From an uncultured Verrucomicrobiota bacterium (GTDB lineage: Bacteria; Verrucomicrobiota; Verrucomicrobiia; Opitutales; Opitutaceae): a stretch of DNA of 35,703 bases. Numbering within the stretch: position 1 is the stretch's first letter; each line of letters opens with the position of its first letter. The stretch is taken from NCBI GenBank assembly GCA_903906135.1, contig CAIVJE010000166.1, positions 1-35,703 on the forward strand, read 5' to 3'. The translations under genes and the position numbers were made by a program. Below, one piece after another: positions 33,161 through 35,703 of the stretch. The notes below the pieces were generated by a model. It had not been told where the DNA came from and searched no databases. It saw only the letters and a program-made list of their open reading frames with translations.

Positions 33161-35703
33161 ATGGAGTTCTCCCTCGAACAGAAAACGGCCAGCCTAAGCG
33201 TCGGCGATTTCGCCAGCTTTACCCTCGGGCCCCAATCAGCTGTCGGCGGCCCCCAAGGCATCGAGCGCGCCCAACTAGGCCAACAATGGCACCAAACATT
33301 ACGCCGTCAGGTCGAACAAGAATTCACGATCGATGGCACGCTGCGCGCAGACGTGCAATTTGAGACCGCAATTAGCGGTCAACTGGTGCACCGCGGTTGG
33401 ACCTTTCTGCTCGCCGGTCGCATCGATCAGATAATCGGACGCACCTTGCGGGAAATAAAAAGTGTTACCCAGCGCCTCCCCGCTGACGAGGCTACGCTGC
33501 GGGCCGACTACCCCAGCTATTTTCGCCAACTCGCCGCTTACCTGGTGCTCGCCCGCACGACCGCGCTGCCGCAGAACCCATTAAAGACTGCCCTCGTTAA
33601 CCCTGGCGACCGCCCAACCCAGCCTGCGCCACTTCGGGCCGAACTCATTTTTGTCGAAACCAGTTCGGGGCTGACCCAAACAATCGCGCTAACCCCGTTC
33701 GACGAAGCGCTCATCTATCATCAGCTGGATGCGCTCGTCGAATTCCTAAATCTGCGCGCCCGCGCCACCGAGCGGCGCCGCGGCTTGGATTTTCAGCCGG
33801 CCTTTACGACCCTCCGCTCAGGACAGGAGAATATCCAAAAAGATCTAGCCGCCGCCTTTGCCGACCACGGCGGCGCCCCCAGCAAGGAGCGGATCTCGAG
33901 AAAAATTCTTTTTTTCGAAGCCCCCACAGGCTATGGCAAAACTGGCTGCGTGCTCGAATTCGCTCTCACCCAGCTGCGGGCGGGACATTTCGCTCGTCTC
34001 ATCTGGCTCACCGGTAAAGCCACCGGCCAATTGCAAGTGGTGCACACCCTTCAGCAGATGACCACCCCGAGAGAGCATAACCAGTCAGGCCACCAGACCC
34101 CTTTAGCTTTCTGGCAAGTGCGGAATAAATCGGAGCACTGCGTTAATCATACTTTTCACTGCGTGCGCGATGGCTGCGATTATCTCGCCGGGGCCCCCGA
34201 ACGGTGGGCGCAGAGCGGCCTGGCCAAATTTTATCGCGATGACCAACAACCGCGTGACCTCGATTACCTCCGCACGGCCGGCCGCGAGGCGCGGATTTGT
34301 CCCTATGAAATAACCCGCACCGCTCTGGCTTTTCAAGATGTCTGGATTGGCGATTTCAATTATGTCTTCGCCCCCGGTAATCGTGGAGTTTTTTTTGATC
34401 AACCCGGCTTTAATCCGGCGGAGACGCTGTTAATTATCGATGAGGCCCACAACCTGCCCTCGCGGGTGGCGGGAGCCTATTCCCACCGCGCCAATGAGCG
34501 AACGGCTCGCCTCCTCTTGGTTGAGCTCGAGCATTTACAGGCCCCCGCACCTTTGGGGCAGGCCATCGAGGATTGGATCATGTTGCTCGCCTCCCTCAAA
34601 CCGGCGGAATCGCTGGACCATGCGCTGGAAGATGAAATTCACGAACTCATCGCCCGCGTAGCCAATTTAGTTAGCACGCTCCCGCTAGACTATGCTGCGC
34701 TTGGGCCCCAGCACGCCGAAGCTCTTTGGCAATTTGCCGCCCTAGGCGACTTTCTAAATGATCGCACCTTAACAAAATTGCTCTGGGTGCCCCGGGAGGG
34801 TGAGCTCGAGTTTACCTGCGTCGATGCCGCTCCGGCCATCGGTGATACGCTCAGAAAATTTGGCGGCGCAATCCTGATGTCAGCTACCCTGCAGCCCTAC
34901 GATAATATCGCCGCGGCTTGTGGACTAACAGGCGAAGACGAGCCGGCAACGGCGGCCATGATGAATCGCAATTTATCAGCCAATCCTCCCCCGCCTTATG
35001 CCACCCTGCACGCGCCCACCCCCTGGCGCGCGGGCGCCTATGACATCGCCGTGGATCTGCGCGTTGAGACGACCTACAAAAAACGCGCCAGTCACTATGG
35101 CACGACGGCCGCCACGATTGAGACCCTGCACGCGGCCGCCACCCGGATCTCGGCCTTTCGCGCCCAACCCGCCGCGCTCGTGGCCGTCGCCATTTTCTTT
35201 CCCTCCTACGCCTACGCTGAAGCCGTCCTCCGCGCGCTGGAGCAAAGTGGCTCCGTGCTGCGCGTGGCCTTGCAACCCAAGTTACCTGACCTCGCCGCGC
35301 AATCAGCTTGGGTGGAAGAGAGCCTCAAGCTGGCCGACGCCCTTTTCCTGGTTCTCGGCAGTAGTTTCGCCGAAGGCATCGATCTCCTCGGCGGACGAGT
35401 TACGCATGCGATGGTCGTAGGCCCAGCCTTGCCCGAAGTTAATGCGGTGCAAAAAGCCCGACTCGCGGCGCTAGCAGGGCTCGGGCGCGAAGCGGCTTTT
35501 CGCCACGTCTATCAAATTCCTGGCCTGCAGAAAGTGAATCAAGCGCTCGGCCGACTCGTGCGGGCGCCAGGGCAACACGCCAAAGTTTTGCTGCATTGCT
35601 GCCGTTTTGCGGAGCCGAGCTACGCGGGACTCCTCGCGACCGACTACCAAATGTTCACGGAAATTGCCGCTGAGGCTGAGCTGCTAAATTGGCTCCACCA
35701 AAC
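33161..35703 (+). CDS. PD-(D/E)XK nuclease fused to XPD/DinG-like Fe-S helicase, 3' end outside window
   Basis: An open frame of at least 847 codons runs off the right edge. Residues about 35-200 hold a RecB/Cas4-type nuclease: motif I His44 in LGQQWH, Asp89 in AGRID, Glu98 and Lys100 in REIKS, and the QxxxY motif Gln123/Tyr127 in RQLAAY. The superfamily 2 helicase follows: Walker A APTGYGKT (254-261), DEAH (427-430) in IIDEAHN, SATLQ, GSSFAEGIDLLGG and the motif VI region NQALGRLVRAPG. Between motifs Ia and II, Cys327, Cys334, Cys339 and Cys380 can hold a 4Fe-4S cluster as in XPD/DinG/Rad3. The protein should unwind DNA 5' to 3' and cut single strands. It lies in a likely operon with the RecO-like gene. 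Confidence 0.88.
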   Translation, partial: MEFSLEQKTASLSVGDFASFTLGPQSAVGGPQGIERAQLGQQWHQTLRRQVEQEFTIDGTLRADVQFETAISGQLVHRGWTFLLAGRIDQIIGRTLREIKSVTQRLPADEATLRADYPSYFRQLAAYLVLARTTALPQNPLKTALVNPGDRPTQPAPLRAELIFVETSSGLTQTIALTPFDEALIYHQLDALVEFLNLRARATERRRGLDFQPAFTTLRSGQENIQKDLAAAFADHGGAPSKERISRKILFFEAPTGYGKTGCVLEFALTQLRAGHFARLIWLTGKATGQLQVVHTLQQMTTPREHNQSGHQTPLAFWQVRNKSEHCVNHTFHCVRDGCDYLAGAPERWAQSGLAKFYRDDQQPRDLDYLRTAGREARICPYEITRTALAFQDVWIGDFNYVFAPGNRGVFFDQPGFNPAETLLIIDEAHNLPSRVAGAYSHRANERTARLLLVELEHLQAPAPLGQAIEDWIMLLASLKPAESLDHALEDEIHELIARVANLVSTLPLDYAALGPQHAEALWQFAALGDFLNDRTLTKLLWVPREGELEFTCVDAAPAIGDTLRKFGGAILMSATLQPYDNIAAACGLTGEDEPATAAMMNRNLSANPPPPYATLHAPTPWRAGAYDIAVDLRVETTYKKRASHYGTTAATIETLHAAATRISAFRAQPAALVAVAIFFPSYAYAEAVLRALEQSGSVLRVALQPKLPDLAAQSAWVEESLKLADALFLVLGSSFAEGIDLLGGRVTHAMVVGPALPEVNAVQKARLAALAGLGREAAFRHVYQIPGLQKVNQALGRLVRAPGQHAKVLLHCCRFAEPSYAGLLATDYQMFTEIAAEAELLNWLHQ

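Noticed and set aside
1-35703. CRISPR array, insertion sequence, integrase or prophage genes
   Set aside because: No regularly spaced repeats, transposase or integrase motifs or phage structural genes were seen. The PD-(D/E)XK domain at the right end resembles Cas4 but sits in a helicase and has no cas genes near it.

Overview
The window looks like a chromosomal segment of a Gram-negative bacterium with moderately high GC. It is most likely from the Verrucomicrobiota, order Opitutales or a close relative. This assignment is inferred from gene content and protein style: a Kdo transferase and a TolC-type protein indicate an outer membrane, a bacterial deoxyhypusine-synthase-like gene is present, a DUF47/Pit phosphate pair is present, clear Shine-Dalgarno sites are scarce, and GTG/TTG starts are frequent. 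No rRNA, transposase, integrase, phage gene or CRISPR array is visible. Most genes are housekeeping or envelope genes, densely packed with frequent start/stop overlaps.

Layout. (1) Positions 1-2879, plus strand: the tail of an accessory or envelope-sugar cluster with two short-chain dehydrogenases (the first cut by the window edge), an aldo/keto reductase and a CBM9/DOMON-like protein. (2) Positions 2904-5607, minus: an RlmI-like rRNA cytosine methyltransferase and a divergent thymidine-phosphorylase-family protein with a clear intrinsic terminator. (3) Positions 5804-14332, plus: argS, a GYF-domain membrane protein, a NarL-type response regulator, a PpiD-like membrane-anchored chaperone with its own terminator, a TolC-family protein, a perfect 33-base palindrome, a TPR protein and a small membrane protein. 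(4) Positions 14321-19012: miaA (minus), a diacylglycerol-kinase-like lipid kinase (plus), then on the minus strand tRNA-His(GTG), an endonuclease/exonuclease/phosphatase protein, trpA, and a receiver-GGDEF diguanylate cyclase whose start overlaps the trpA stop. (5) Positions 19214-20943, plus: the DUF47/PhoU-like protein and Pit phosphate transporter. (6) Positions 20965-23541, minus: a SNF2 helicase with a degenerate SWIM domain. (7) Positions 23728-28238: an envelope lipid/glycolipid group made of a GT4 glycosyltransferase, an LpxH-like phosphatase, an MGDG-synthase-like glycosyltransferase and convergent waaA. (8) Positions 28325-29666, minus: a deoxyhypusine-synthase homologue and a small frame-disrupted reading frame. 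(9) Positions 29700-35703, plus: a HIT-family phosphorylase, phoH, ybeY, a DUF502 membrane protein, a RecO-like protein, and a large helicase that runs off the right edge.

The most interesting item is the right-end gene. It joins an N-terminal RecB/Cas4-type PD-(D/E)XK nuclease to an XPD/DinG-like helicase with four candidate iron-sulfur cysteines, and it sits 9 bases after a RecO-like gene. Other points worth a second look are the 33-base palindrome, the tRNA-His/phosphatase junction with a 6-base leader, the trpA/c-di-GMP coupling, the altered thymidine phosphorylase active-site loops, and the deoxyhypusine-synthase homologue in an organism expected to lack eIF5A.
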